This document shows, piece by piece, positions 38,862 to 48,900 of a DNA stretch of 64,000 nt. Both the position numbers and the translations under genes were made by a program. Where the stretch lies: positions 23,046,288 through 23,110,287 of the forward strand of contig NC_092676.1 of NCBI RefSeq assembly GCF_964355755.1, written 5' to 3'. Within the stretch, counting starts at the first letter, position 1. Each line of letters begins with the position of its first letter. Source of the DNA: Antedon mediterranea (Eukaryota > Echinodermata > Crinoidea > Comatulida > Antedonidae). Under the pieces are notes generated by a model. The model was not told where the DNA came from and made no database searches. It saw nothing but the letters and a program-made list of their open reading frames with translations.

Positions 38862-39326
38862 TCAACGCCATGTTTGCCGATCAGTTTCAGATCTACCACG
38901 ACCATCACTATATGATGAACCATGTATGCCATGTCTTTGGTTGCGTCCCCCTCCTCCTCTACCACGTTCTCCTCCTCTTCCTCTCCCCCTTCCACGATCA
39001 GTACGATCACGACCACCAAAGGAACGCTGAATAGTACGGAGTTGATTCCTAATCGAACCAAGGATATTTACATCATCCGGGATGTGAACGTATCGTATGT
39101 GTCGTGCCCTTACATGCAAATTATCAAGACATGAATGGTTTCCATCTTGGTCAGTGTATTCAACATTTTTCATCTGAATGTTCATGTATCCATCGACGCT
39201 CTCAATTTTGCCGACAATCTCGCATTCATTACGAAGTTCAACTGTGATAATTCTACCTTCAAGTGCCTGTATCAAACATGTTAAAGAGTTTTGAGATTTC
39301 GTGCGCTGTCTGATTGTCATATCCAT
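38862..39326 (-). CDS. LSM10: U7 snRNP Sm-like protein LSm10, with RG-rich C-terminal tail
   Basis: A single uninterrupted frame of 154 residues. The Sm1 part contains SLTCLIQALEGRIITVELR and GKIESVDGYMNIQMKNV. The Sm2 part, HIRYVHIPDDVNI, is essentially the LSm10 signature and separates it from SmD1. LSm10 replaces SmD1 in the heptameric ring on U7 snRNA, which directs 3'-end cleavage of replication-dependent histone pre-mRNAs in the nucleus (family knowledge). The start ATG at 39326 gives an N-terminus comparable to vertebrate LSm10. Human LSm10 is about 123 residues; here, after the Sm fold, about 45 residues follow that are rich in RG and GGGR repeats (RGRGRGRGGERGRGGGG), resembling the tails of SmD1/SmD3 that are methylated on arginine. 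The gene lies head-to-head with FANCG, 1.2 kb apart. Being intronless, a processed copy is conceivable, but the intact frame and the lack of a tail argue for a functional gene. Confidence 0.92.
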   Translation of the reverse strand: MDMTIRQRTKSQNSLTCLIQALEGRIITVELRNECEIVGKIESVDGYMNIQMKNVEYTDQDGNHSCLDNLHVRARHIRYVHIPDDVNILGSIRNQLRTIQRSFGGRDRTDRGRGRGRGGERGRGGGGRNQRHGIHGSSYSDGRGRSETDRQTWR

Positions 39327-39837
39327 GATAAACTTGAAGTAGAAGTAGTTTTTATTGAAGTTTAAAACCCGCTACCGACGTTTGCTTCGTTCCAATGGAG
39401 GCTTCCATTTTTAATGGGAATTGTGGGTAAAAGAAAAGTAAGTTGGTTTTATCAATTTTTCCCAAACTATTTTTTACTATTTATGATAAAAAAAGTAATA
39501 TTTATTTATTAACAACTTTTTTAAATTATGAAACAATTCACATATTTTGCAAAATGTAATAATTGCCACTTATTTATATTGTTATTACACGTGATCAATC
39601 AGGTGGTGTTCTAACGCGTGAAATGCGGGGTTTCCCCTGATTCAATAGCGGGCGCTCTATAAAAAAAGGGGGATTTTTTTTAGTCGGAACGTCACCGCGA
39701 AATTACAAATCAGGGCCAAATGAAGGTGCAATAGGCTAGACATATTAAAATCATATTAAATCTATTTTTATAAGTAACTAAATAATGTATTACTTGTAAT
39801 TTGTATGATATAGTTGTATCCCTCTGTCGTAGTGTTT

Positions 39838-39976
39838 TGCCTAGCTAGAAACCTAGCCTACTAGTACTACTACTACTAGCCTAGAGTCTAGGAGGCCTAG
39901 TAGCTAGCTAGGGCCTAGCCTAGGCCCTCCTATCCTATAGCTATATAGGCCTAGCCTAGGCTAGGCCTAGCTAAAA
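39838..39976. repeat. CTAG/CCTAGG-rich low-complexity cluster
   Basis: The tetramer CTAG recurs more than fifteen times in about 140 bases, mixed with TACTAC repeats and two TAGGCCTA octamers. Almost every part can pair with another, so it is self-complementary. No element ends are seen. Confidence 0.7.
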
Positions 39977-40139
39977 GGCTTGTTAGTTAGAGTAAATTGA
40001 AGAAAGGGCTGCTGTGTTGTAGTTAAAATAGCCGAGCTAGGTAGATAGAGGCTAGAGATAGTACTAGTAGTATTACAGGGAGATGTAAAATAAATTTATT
40101 TTTTATATTTCCATGGGGCCTGGTATTAAATAGGCCATT

Positions 40140-40432
40140 GTAACATGAATGGGGGGAGTCAAAGGGGAATCCAGTAAAGTACCTCCCCATCCTGGCTGTA
40201 TTATTGACATTTGTCGTATTCGAGTGTACTGTTGAGTAGTTTTTCCGTTGAGTACTTCTTTAACGGAGTATTTTGAGCATTGAGATTGAAAAAGTTTTCT
40301 ATTCAAATAACTTTCTGTTGAGCACAAATTTACAATTCGAACACAAAAAGTACTTAATGAATATTTACGTTGACAACGAAAGTTCCCAATCGAATATGAC
40401 AATTGTATCCCCCTGCCTCCATTCTTTGTCAT
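40140..40432. repeat. Probable inverted-repeat element (MITE-like)
   Basis: The left side GAATGGGGGGAG, then ATTGACATTTGTCGTATTCG, is mirrored by TCGAATATGACAATTG, then CCCCCTGCCTCCATTC, on the right. The ends are imperfect. An open frame of 135 codons on the minus strand across this element resembles nothing recognised and is taken as chance. Confidence 0.45.
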
Positions 40433-40550
40433 TAAACTCATAATAATTAATAATAAGTTATATAAGCACAAGTTATTAATTTTAATTGAATCACAGAGCT
40501 CAGGAGACATATATGTTCTTATTCTTTTTCTATAGTATTCAATAAAATAA

Positions 40551-43500
40551 ATGGAAAAGTTAAAGTTGCTACAGCAGGCTTGTGATCTATTTAAACGAGG
40601 AAAGTTTAATCAATGCCAGCAAGAACTAGAGAAGTGCTGTAATCAAGAGGTCACACCTCTACAATGGGTGTTAAAAAACAACCATCTTGTATCTAAATCT
40701 GTATGTTTAAAATTTAAATGTTTGTGTGCTTTTATTCGAAAATAACAACAATTTATACAGTCAACCAACTCGAAAGAACCACTATAACCTTGATAAACCT
40801 AAATTGCTTAATTTTTTTAATAGTTTCTAAAACCCAGCATCAATTACATACCCCATGACTAGTATTTTTTTTCATTTCAGTTTTGTCAGTCTTGTGAAAA
40901 AGAAGTAAAGAATGAGTTAAAATACTTGTTATTTCAAGTAAAGGGTAAGTAAAATTTGAGTGAGACAAATATAAATGTATTTATTCTTGTCCTCAAGCTT
41001 AACTGAAATCTAAGCAAATTCATATTAGGCCCGCCACAGACCTTTGCAGCACCTACCAGATCAGCATCGTCGGGGAGACGATCCCCTGCCCTTTTCGAAT
41101 AATATACCAACTTCTTTAACATGTATATGTACACGGACCAACAGCTTTACGTCCCATTCGAAGGGCGCAATCAGTATGGTACAGATAGGCTAGAACCCAT
41201 GGCCTATCATTACACCATCACTCTTCGGTATATACAGCACCCGACGCAATTCCTTCAGAAAGCAACCAGGCCCAATTTTGGTTATTTGTCGAGAACCAGT
41301 GTTTCAACTCAGTATGTTCACAAAGCTTTGATTATGAAACTGTACTGTAAATTTGTATCATACAGAGCCGACTAAAACATAACAATTTAACAGAATAACT
41401 TCTATAAAGCAATATTTATTTACAATTGAAAATAACTTGAATTGTTTTTTCAGAATATTTTTTATATTATCTTTTTTTTTTCAGGTATACCACCATCAAG
41501 ACAGGTTTTACCAGTGGAGTTGGCGTTAACTTTTAACCACTACCTTCTGTTATTCAAACAATATCAATGTAATGAAGATCTTGTCAGTGTAAAGACAGTG
41601 ATTGAATCTATTAACAGTACTTGGCTCAGAGGTACATATGTTTGTTATTATTTACTTATACTGGGCGACCTCTTAAGTAAAAGACTGGTCTCCCAGGCGA
41701 CCCAGTTATGATCAGTGTCTGTGATTTACTAGTACACTGGGGTGTGTGAGCCTATTATGTAATTACGGTTCCACTGCCTTAACCGCTTGGCCACTCACTT
41801 AAGTAACAACTCTATACAGTATGGCAATTTGATTGTTGTTTTCTGGAAACTGATTTGTAATTTTTATGGAAATTCGCAAAACGTCAATAACCACAATTTA
41901 ATACTGTATTGATGATATATGAAGATTTTGATAACAATATTGAATGAATGTGGTATGGTGGCCATCTTTAACATTTCCAACATTCATGAGTAGAGTATAA
42001 TGTTTTCAGCTTTTGACTGTATATAACTGAAATACTTTACTTAATTTTCTTCCAGTTTGCCGGGCATCAGATGTGTCAGTTTCCGATGCAGAGAATTGTG
42101 ACTATTTGTGTTGTTTTGTCAAAGCCATCTCATGTAGTCTATCGAGTAAGTCAAATTTATACTACTAGATGGTACGCTCGCTTCGCTCGCGTACCATCTA
42201 GGTCATGCCCACAGATGGTTCTCGAAAAATAATAATTTCAGCGTTAAAAAACTGGCGATTTCAAATGTACGTACAATAATACATGTCGTTTACAGGAACG
42301 AATAAATAGACAATGATTTATGTACTCAACTAAAATTAGCACCCTGAGAATTACTTCCGAAAGAGAAACTTGTCACAAAATGAGACCAATTGTTTAAGTC
42401 AAATTTAAAAAAAATTAATTTGTGTTTTGTATGTAACATTAGGGGTGAGGGATGGGGAAGAGGATGGGTGCAAAGAGGAACAATTTTTAAATATATTAAA
42501 TATATTCTTTATCCATTTAGAAATATTAATTGTTTTCATGTTTTACAAATAATATACCACTAAACACAGTAACACATTGCTATGTAATACTTTGTTGAAA
42601 CTATCACCGTCCTTGTCGATTGAAATAGTACAGTACATGTAACGATACATCACTACGACGTGTATATGTTTGTATAATGTAAAACAATTTGTGAAAACCA
42701 CCTCTATTCGAGGAAAATCATAAATTCGATTTAATCGTCAATAAATATTAAATTATCTAACTCAACTTAATTAGTAGGCCTAATGGTTTTCAATTGTTTC
42801 TTAGAGCCAATTCATACTTAAGTTGGTTCTTACCCTACCCACCAAAGTTTTTCTGCGTTTAGGGGATGTGATGCACCGTAGGCCTATCCTGTACTGGCTT
42901 TACAACGCTACTCATGCCAGTGAGAGAAGGGTGATGATGTGGGTGGTTTAAATGCAATAATAAAGATTTTTACATAATATACTGCGACTGAAAACGCTAG
43001 CTCATTATCCGTTTAAAAAAAATTATATCCAACCTCTGCAGCACAGATTGAAAAAAAAATGGATCAAATTTCTGTTATGAGTATACAGTACTTGCCTTTA
43101 CGACGCCTGAGGGAATAGACACTTGTGGAACAGAGATTGGAATGTTCCATTCATCGCAAATCAATACATTTGTATAATCGTATATATAATCTATCAAAAT
43201 AGTATTTTTTAAAGAAAATCGGCCTGTCTTCAACATTATGATGCTGTACTCTAGCTCTTCAACCGGTTTTCAGCTATTAAAAACAATTATCGTAGGAGGA
43301 GATAGGAAAATGCGAAGCCTCCTCGCATTTTTGTGGCGGGTATTTTTCAAGATGGACATCCATTAGACAGTGTATACCACGATTTGAAAACACCCCTATT
43401 TGGGGCAAATCGTTGAACCTAAAATCGTTTTAATCGTCAATAACTAATTATCTAACTTAATTTAATTAATAAACAGGGTTACATCAGGTGGTTAAAATCA

Positions 43501-46500
43501 GTACCGAAATTACGAACCAAATTTATATACCATCGAGTAAAAATTCTAGAAGTAAGGCGCGATTTACCGAATTTTGCCCTTACGTAAATTTATATATAGA
43601 TAATAGTAAAGCAACTTTTCATTTTTTTTCATTTCATTTCTTTATTCGACAACAAGCGGTCCAGGGATTTCGACAGCAACAGAGCTTATCCCAACACTCC
43701 CATATTGCCCTGAGTAACAACTTTTAGTTAATGCTATCATATTGTTTGAGCCTCTGTATATGGACACGATGACATATCACTACTATATTTGGGCACATCA
43801 TATTGTGTTTGTTAAACTAGTTTGATAGTTGTAGACACAGCTTTACCGTAATCGTTAAGCTCTGTCTACACTATCAAGGTATATGTGACAATAAAGTTTG
43901 ATGTGCCCAAATATAGTAGCAATATGCCCAAATAAGGTAATGATATGACATCACATTTTTTTATCACATAAAGTTTGATAGTGTAGACAGAGCTTAATAC
44001 TTGTTTCTTCTTCTGTACTTTATTTTTAAGATGCGGACCTACTGACACCAGTACTCCTTCTTGGTTGTCTGCAGAGTGTGTGCCATCTGGCATGTGGAGA
44101 CATAGATGAAGCATATACCATTCTTGCAGTAGTTAACAAGAACATGCCTGTTATGATGCAACAGAAATATGTATGTATATCATATATACAGGTACTGCCT
44201 GCTTAGAGGTGAAATTTAAGATTTGACATCCTGAAGGAATGATACTTTACATAAATAATATAGTCCATGATGCCATTTTGACCAATCACTTTCACTTATT
44301 AATACAGGCTATTATGATATATTTATTACCTTTATGTAACCACCAGCACTACTAGCACTATACCTCATTGCATCATCCACTTTATTTTCACTTTTTTTAT
44401 TTTACATTCATTTTTTTTGTTATCTTTAATTTATTCTTCTATATTTTGTCCAGAGTCAACATGAGACATCTTCATGATCATCATACTGTATTTTACCTGG
44501 ATAAACTAACAATAGTTTATTCTCGCTTGAAGAGTAGATAATTCATTAAACACCCCTCTCAATAATGGTACTATCCACAAACCACCACCATCATCATTTA
44601 ATTTTAATATTTGCTATACATAAACCTGTAAAGTTACGATACCACAAAATTCAATTGTTGTATTACAATAATTAACATTCACACTTTTTTTTAGGTTCAA
44701 TTTATATTTCTTCAAAACTTCCAAAGCCGCTGTACCACAGAAACAAGAACAAATAAAGAAAGCATTGGTGATAGTCACTGTGTCCATGCTTGTAAGGTAC
44801 TTCATGCAGTTGTCCATTCAGTAAAAAAGAAAGATCTGAACTCTGTCATGTCTTTAGTGAAATCTAGTCAACTTGGAAGTCCTTTGTATTTGTCAACTTG
44901 GTACTGGAGTAGTAAGTATATATTTTATAACAGTCTGGTGGTGTGACACTCCATTTTTGTACTTTTGTCTGTTGTCTTGGTCAATTCGTTTGGTTTATTA
45001 GACTTTTTCCTGGTGTATTTAACAATAACACTTTCTTTCTTTTTACACTTGTGTTAACAGCGCTTAGAGACTATTTGTATTTTGCGCTATACAAATTTAA
45101 AACATTAAACCATTACAAACACAGATCCGAAATATCGGGAGACTTTATGAAAGCATGACCAAACATAGAGAGTGCTTTAATGCATCAGACCATAGAGGGC
45201 AATATGTCAGGTGGTTTTCAGGCATGGTTTTTCTATATCCAAATGAATCAAAATTTCACTTCATTCTAGAGGAAGGCGAGAGAATAACTTAAAATATCGG
45301 GGAGACTCCTACCATATTAGGATGGTTAGGAAGTCTGATCAAAAAAAAATTATAGAAAATATGAATTTGACATAATACCATAATCATATTAATGTTTTAA
45401 AACATTTTCTTGACCCTTACATGGTAACTGCAGATGAAATTTATGTGAATTTTCATTTTTTTAGTGTATAGTTTGTATTTGGAAGAACAGTACAATGAAG
45501 TGACCAATGGCATAAGTGCAATGGTCAGTGGTAAAAAACTGACCACCAGAGACCGGTCTATAGCAACTAACTTACTTGCGTGCACACTGATGAAACAGGT
45601 CAGTAAAGGGACCATAATAATCTTATGGATATACTATTCACTTTCCTATGAAAAGTGAAATATGTTTTAATACTATGGCTAGCCCCTATTCAGTGTCATA
45701 AAACCATCTTAAGGGTACACTGGTTTGTCCCTAAGTGGTTCTCCTATAGTGGAGCTGTAGCTTGGTGGTTAACATGCTTTTTTCCAATTGTCCAGAGTTC
45801 AATCATGACATAGTGCCAGGGTTGTAACTCACGACTCTTTCAACTCCAAAGCCTCAAATGATACTTAGTTAATAAGCATAATAAACTATAAAATAGTTTA
45901 TCCATCCTTTGTGACATTTAAATAAAACGTATTTGTTTGATTTTTTTTTGTTATTGATTCCAGAATAAAGGTACTGCTGCAATTGCTTTACTACGTCAAT
46001 GTTTACAAGATGAATTTTCTTATTTGTTACCATTGTACAACTTGGCATTGATGTATGGGAAGCAGGGGCAAGTTGCAGCTAAGCTAGAGACATTGCATCT
46101 ACTAACAATGGTAAGATTTGGAGAATTTAACCTATGAGAAGGGTATGCTACACCCTGGCATTGGCAGACTTTATTTATATATTGATATTGTGATATTGTA
46201 GTCTTTAAAAACGTTTTCATAATTTTCCATTTTTATTGTTTATATTTGTAATTTGGACTTCAAGGAAGAACAATGTACAAATATTGAATGAATATCCAGA
46301 ATAAAGAAAGATTTCTATCTATCTATCTATACAATATCCTCTGGTATAATCTCACCCCTTAGAACACAAATTTGGGCCGACTTTGGATGATAGGAGTATA
46401 CCTAGGGAAACCGTGGTTCAGGAAAAACATGATTTTTAAGCATTTCTTGTAAAAACTCATCTGAACTGGCTAGAGAGAGGCCTACATTCTATGATCAAAG

Positions 46501-48890
46501 TCAATACTGGAACTATACCCGTGGATATGCCTGTTTGTGAAATCACATAAAGTAAGCGGTAGGATTAGATCAGAAGTGGGATTATACCCGAGGATATATG
46601 GGTTAGGTTTTTTGTACTGCAGTATCTCTAAAATGTATCTAACTAAAATCGTCTGGTAGGGATAACATGTTGTTCGGGGAAGCAGTGGTTGTGGTGATGA
46701 CTATCATCTGGGATTGAAAATTAACTGTAAACTGAAAAAATAATTGCTAAATTTGCATTCACTTTTTAACAGATGCTTGATTATTTTACAATTTACTGTA
46801 CTTTTTTAACGATAGAAAGAATCATACCTTTTTACTACACAGGCTTTACATCAGCAGAATGCACCTTTATTGAAACCTGAGCCTACTCTGGTTCTCAAGA
46901 CGACACATCAGAAAAGTAAACAAATGATAGTGGTGAAAAATGTGGTTGAACAAAGGCCAAGTCACTTACTAGTCTTTTACAAGTTAGCAAAGAGCTGTTT
47001 TAATGCTGCCAGGTCTATACATTTCTCTTTTTAAACTTGTCTTCTTTACTTCTACACTATTTTAAGTCTTTAATTTTATATCAGTACATTGTTGACCAAC
47101 CCAGTACCATTGATTTTTAAATAGAAAATGTTGTGTTGGAACTTTCCTGCTATAGTCTACCTTCGTTGTCTACCTTGTCATTTGGCAGGTCCATGACAAG
47201 GTAGATGCTCCTTTCTAAATACTTCTATATTTAGTGCTTCTTCTTTTAGTTCCGAATATGTATTTTTATTTTTTAATCTATCAAGAATATAAGCTATCCT
47301 TTTCCTTTCCTTCTTGTTTAACATTCATATCTTCCTTCTATCGTGACAATTTTCAGTAATCTTCCTTCCCTAATTCCTGCTACTGTACTGGATTTATTTA
47401 CATACTTCCATTTTTACACTGGTAATGTGTTTAGGAATACTAATTTTTCTGTAATTTTATCTGGTTGTAATTAGAAAATCTTTACTTTTTTATCTTAGAT
47501 TTTCTGATGCCGCAGACCATTATTTAGATTTACTGTCCTCACTCAACGACACGTCATTTGAATCGGTAAGGTATTAAAATAGTTACTATCGATAATTCAA
47601 TATAAATGAAAAAGTCATTTAGATTACAGTCAGTCAAAATATAAGGTTGCTTTTTTTTAGAACAACAGTGGAATAGTTGAAGATAACCTACCTTCATTAA
47701 TAACCATCTACTTTGAGGCTGCTCTGGCACAGGTTAAATCTAGACGGTTGTCTGATGCCCTCTTGATCATCAATAAACTACAAGAAAAGCTGCCACATCC
47801 TCCAGTTTACAAGAGTGATCCTGGACAACTTGATTTGAGAAGTAAAGATGAGGTTACAGAAGAAGTCTTAGAAGAAGTTCCTGGAAAGAGTGATGGTGTC
47901 TTTACCACAATGAAGCGTCCAAGAATGATGTCAAACCACCAGCAATCTGATGTGTCTCTTAATGATGCCTTCTATAGTTATGTCAAAATCAGTCTTTTGA
48001 AGGTGTTTTGTCTTGTGGCATGCCGTCAGAATGAATCCGCCTTGCAGTGCGTTGATACTGTGCTTGATCATCTTGAGAAGTGTCCTGTAAAGGGTATATC
48101 ACACACATCAAAAAGACGTAAGTTAGATCAAGGTAAGCGAAATACTTTTCTAATTTTCTATCATAAATATAAATATATCAGACATACACATTTCTATTTT
48201 TGTCTTTTTTGCAGATATGCATACTTGTTTGAACCAATCAGGAGATCCCATATTGAGGCTTAAGGCTGAGACGTACAACAATAAAGCAATCATACTGATT
48301 GGTCAAAACAGACTGCAAGAGGCCAATGAACTGCTTTTAAACGGCATTCACTGTTGCCCAGGTATTTAAAAATATATGATTACTTTTGACTAATTTATTC
48401 TCTTCTAGATTTCCTTAATGATTAACATTTTTTGAAAAATACTTTCGACTAATTTTAATTTTCTCGATTAAAATCATTTGAATATATAAATTAATTGTAT
48501 TTGATTACTTTTTTTAATTTGTTATTTCCAGGTTTTGTTGATGTTGTTTATAACCACACTTTATTATTAATTAAACTATGCAACCAATCAGCAGCGAGTG
48601 ATAACTGGATACAATTCCGATTTGCTAATGTTGTCTTGAATACTTCAGTGATATCTCATCTGCTATCAAAAAATGCCAGTTCATTAAAGTAAGTAAGATT
48701 ATTTAATAATTTTTTTTTTCTTTTCATTAAATTTATGTGTACAGTATATATAATTGAAAATTATTTTATAAATTTGTTTTACAGAAATGCAAGGTCATCA
48801 ATCTCATCTCCTGGAGAAATCCCACAATTTAACCTGTTTATGATGGATAAGTTTGCCCTGGAATTCAAATTAAAAGCTGATAAAAAATGA
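40551..48890 (+). CDS. FANCG: Fanconi anaemia group G (FANCG/XRCC9)-like TPR protein, complete
   Basis: Fourteen exons: 40551-40700, 40881-40944, 41485-41631, 42056-42145, 44031-44170, 44695-44911, 45465-45598, 45964-46110, 46843-47012, 47499-47565, 47661-48132, 48215-48361, 48532-48688 and 48785-48890. All introns are GT/AG with consistent phases, giving 735 residues (human 622). The ATG follows an in-frame TAA. Similarity to FANCG, judged from memory, is clear in several blocks: VLPVELALTFN (about 79-89), the GKQGQVAAKLETLHLL repeat, AADHYLDLLSSLNDTS (about 424-439) and IYFEAALAQVKSRRLSDAL. The protein looks like an array of degenerate tetratricopeptide helices. FANCG is an adaptor of the nuclear Fanconi core complex that activates FANCD2 ubiquitination at DNA crosslinks. 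Exon 11 adds an acidic/basic linker with KRPR (about 527-530) and KRRK (about 593-596), likely nuclear localisation signals. An AATAAA lies at 48895-48900, a few bases past the stop. It is divergent from LSM10. Introns carry several repeats. Confidence 0.85.
40975..41310 (-). repeat. SINE with conserved central domain
   Basis: The minus strand contains TTGCGCCCTTCGAATGGGAC, GTAAAGCTGTTGGTCCGTG and TGTTAAAGAAGTTGGTA, resembling the GGGACGTTAAA...GGTCC...GTTAAAGAAC domain common in invertebrate SINEs. Its tail ends AGCTTGAGGACAAGAATAAAT, a stretch also found (as CGTCCTCAAGCTTT on plus) near 59620. It lies in a FANCG intron. The family name is not known. Confidence 0.55.
41735..41812 (-). repeat. 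tRNA-like head (tRNA-Leu/Ser-type A box), SINE fragment
   Basis: The minus strand reads AGTGGCCAAGCGGTTAAGGC, an excellent Pol III A box of tRNA-Leu/Ser type. No convincing B box or cloverleaf follows, so it is a SINE or tRNA pseudogene fragment, in a FANCG intron. Confidence 0.45.
42165..42201. repeat. GC-rich perfect hairpin
   Basis: CTAGATGGTACGC and GCGTACCATCTAG are exact 13-base inverted repeats around an 11-base loop TCGCTTCGCTC. It lies 20 bases downstream of the exon 4 donor of the FANCG-like gene and stands out from its AT-rich surroundings. Confidence 0.7.
43616..43725 (-). repeat. LINE-type 3' tail
   Basis: The minus strand ends TTGTCGAATAAAGAAATG followed by repeats of AAATG. 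AATAAA plus a short repeated motif is a typical non-LTR retrotransposon 3' terminus. The upstream body is not recognised. Confidence 0.4.
43748..43846 (+). repeat. MITE family M1 copy, left-truncated
   Basis: It carries ATATGGACACGATGACATAT, ACTATATTTGGGCACATCAT and the terminal GATAGTTGTAGACACAGCTT. It lies directly beside a complete copy at 43855-43997. Confidence 0.65.
43855..43997. repeat. MITE family M1, best complete copy
   Basis: It starts TTAAGCTCTGTCTACACTAT and ends with its exact inverse, ATAGTGTAGACAGAGCTTAA, giving terminal inverted repeats of at least 20 bases. It is 143 bp long and ends only 33 bases before exon 5 of the FANCG-like gene. The TTAA at each end may be target-site or element sequence. 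Other copies: 2866-2921 with 6412-6514, 10212-10345, 25076-25211, 26421-26552, 43748-43846, 56075-56178 and 57697-57751. Confidence 0.85.
45050..45110 (+). repeat. Retroposon 3' end with paired GCGCTT/GCGCTATA motif
   Basis: It reads CAGCGCTTAGAGACTATTTG, TATTTTGCGCTATACAAAT and then an A-rich tail. It is the plus-strand counterpart of 16585-16635 and lies in a FANCG intron. Confidence 0.45.
45751..45855 (+). repeat. tRNA-derived SINE, family B
   Basis: It starts GGAGCTGTAGCTTGGTGGTT, with A-box TAGCTTGGTGG, then the B-box-like AGAGTTCAATCATGACA. It is similar to the copy at 10553-10646 and lies in a FANCG intron. Confidence 0.55.
46255..46331 (+). repeat. LINE-type 3' tail with (CTAT)n
   Basis: GGAAGAACAATGTACAAATA, then CCAGAATAAAGAAAGATTT, runs into TCTATCTATCTATCTAT. 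This is the layout of a non-LTR retrotransposon 3' end. Only the tail is recognisable. Confidence 0.4.
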
Positions 48891-48900
48891 CAACAATAAA

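Larger units (their letters stand above)
39327..40550. promoter_or_regulatory. Divergent LSM10/FANCG intergenic region
   Basis: The 1.2 kb region between two divergent genes must hold both promoters. Upstream of LSM10, on its strand, CCCACAATTCCCATT (about 39414-39428) resembles the core of a ZNF143/Staf site (consensus core ACAATTCCC), and a CCAAT box lies near 39391. Toward FANCG there is a TATA-like CTATAAAAAAAGGG near 39657 with GC-rich sequence on either side. A CTAG-rich cluster (39838-39976) and an inverted-repeat element (40140-40432) fill much of the rest. Motif calls are by eye. Confidence 0.4.

Noticed and set aside
38813-39061. Overlapping minus-strand frame rich in Val and Glu, and a Ser/Thr-rich plus-strand frame at 38922-39134
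   Set aside because: Both are alternative-frame readings of the RG-rich LSM10 tail; only the 38862-39326 frame has the Sm motifs.
40103-40510. 135-codon minus-strand frame upstream of FANCG
   Set aside because: It spans a probable inverted-repeat element, has no recognisable motif and no supporting splice or start context.
42165-42201. Helitron 3' end
   Set aside because: The hairpin is right in kind, but the expected CTRR plus T terminus at the right distance and a matching 5' TC end were not found.
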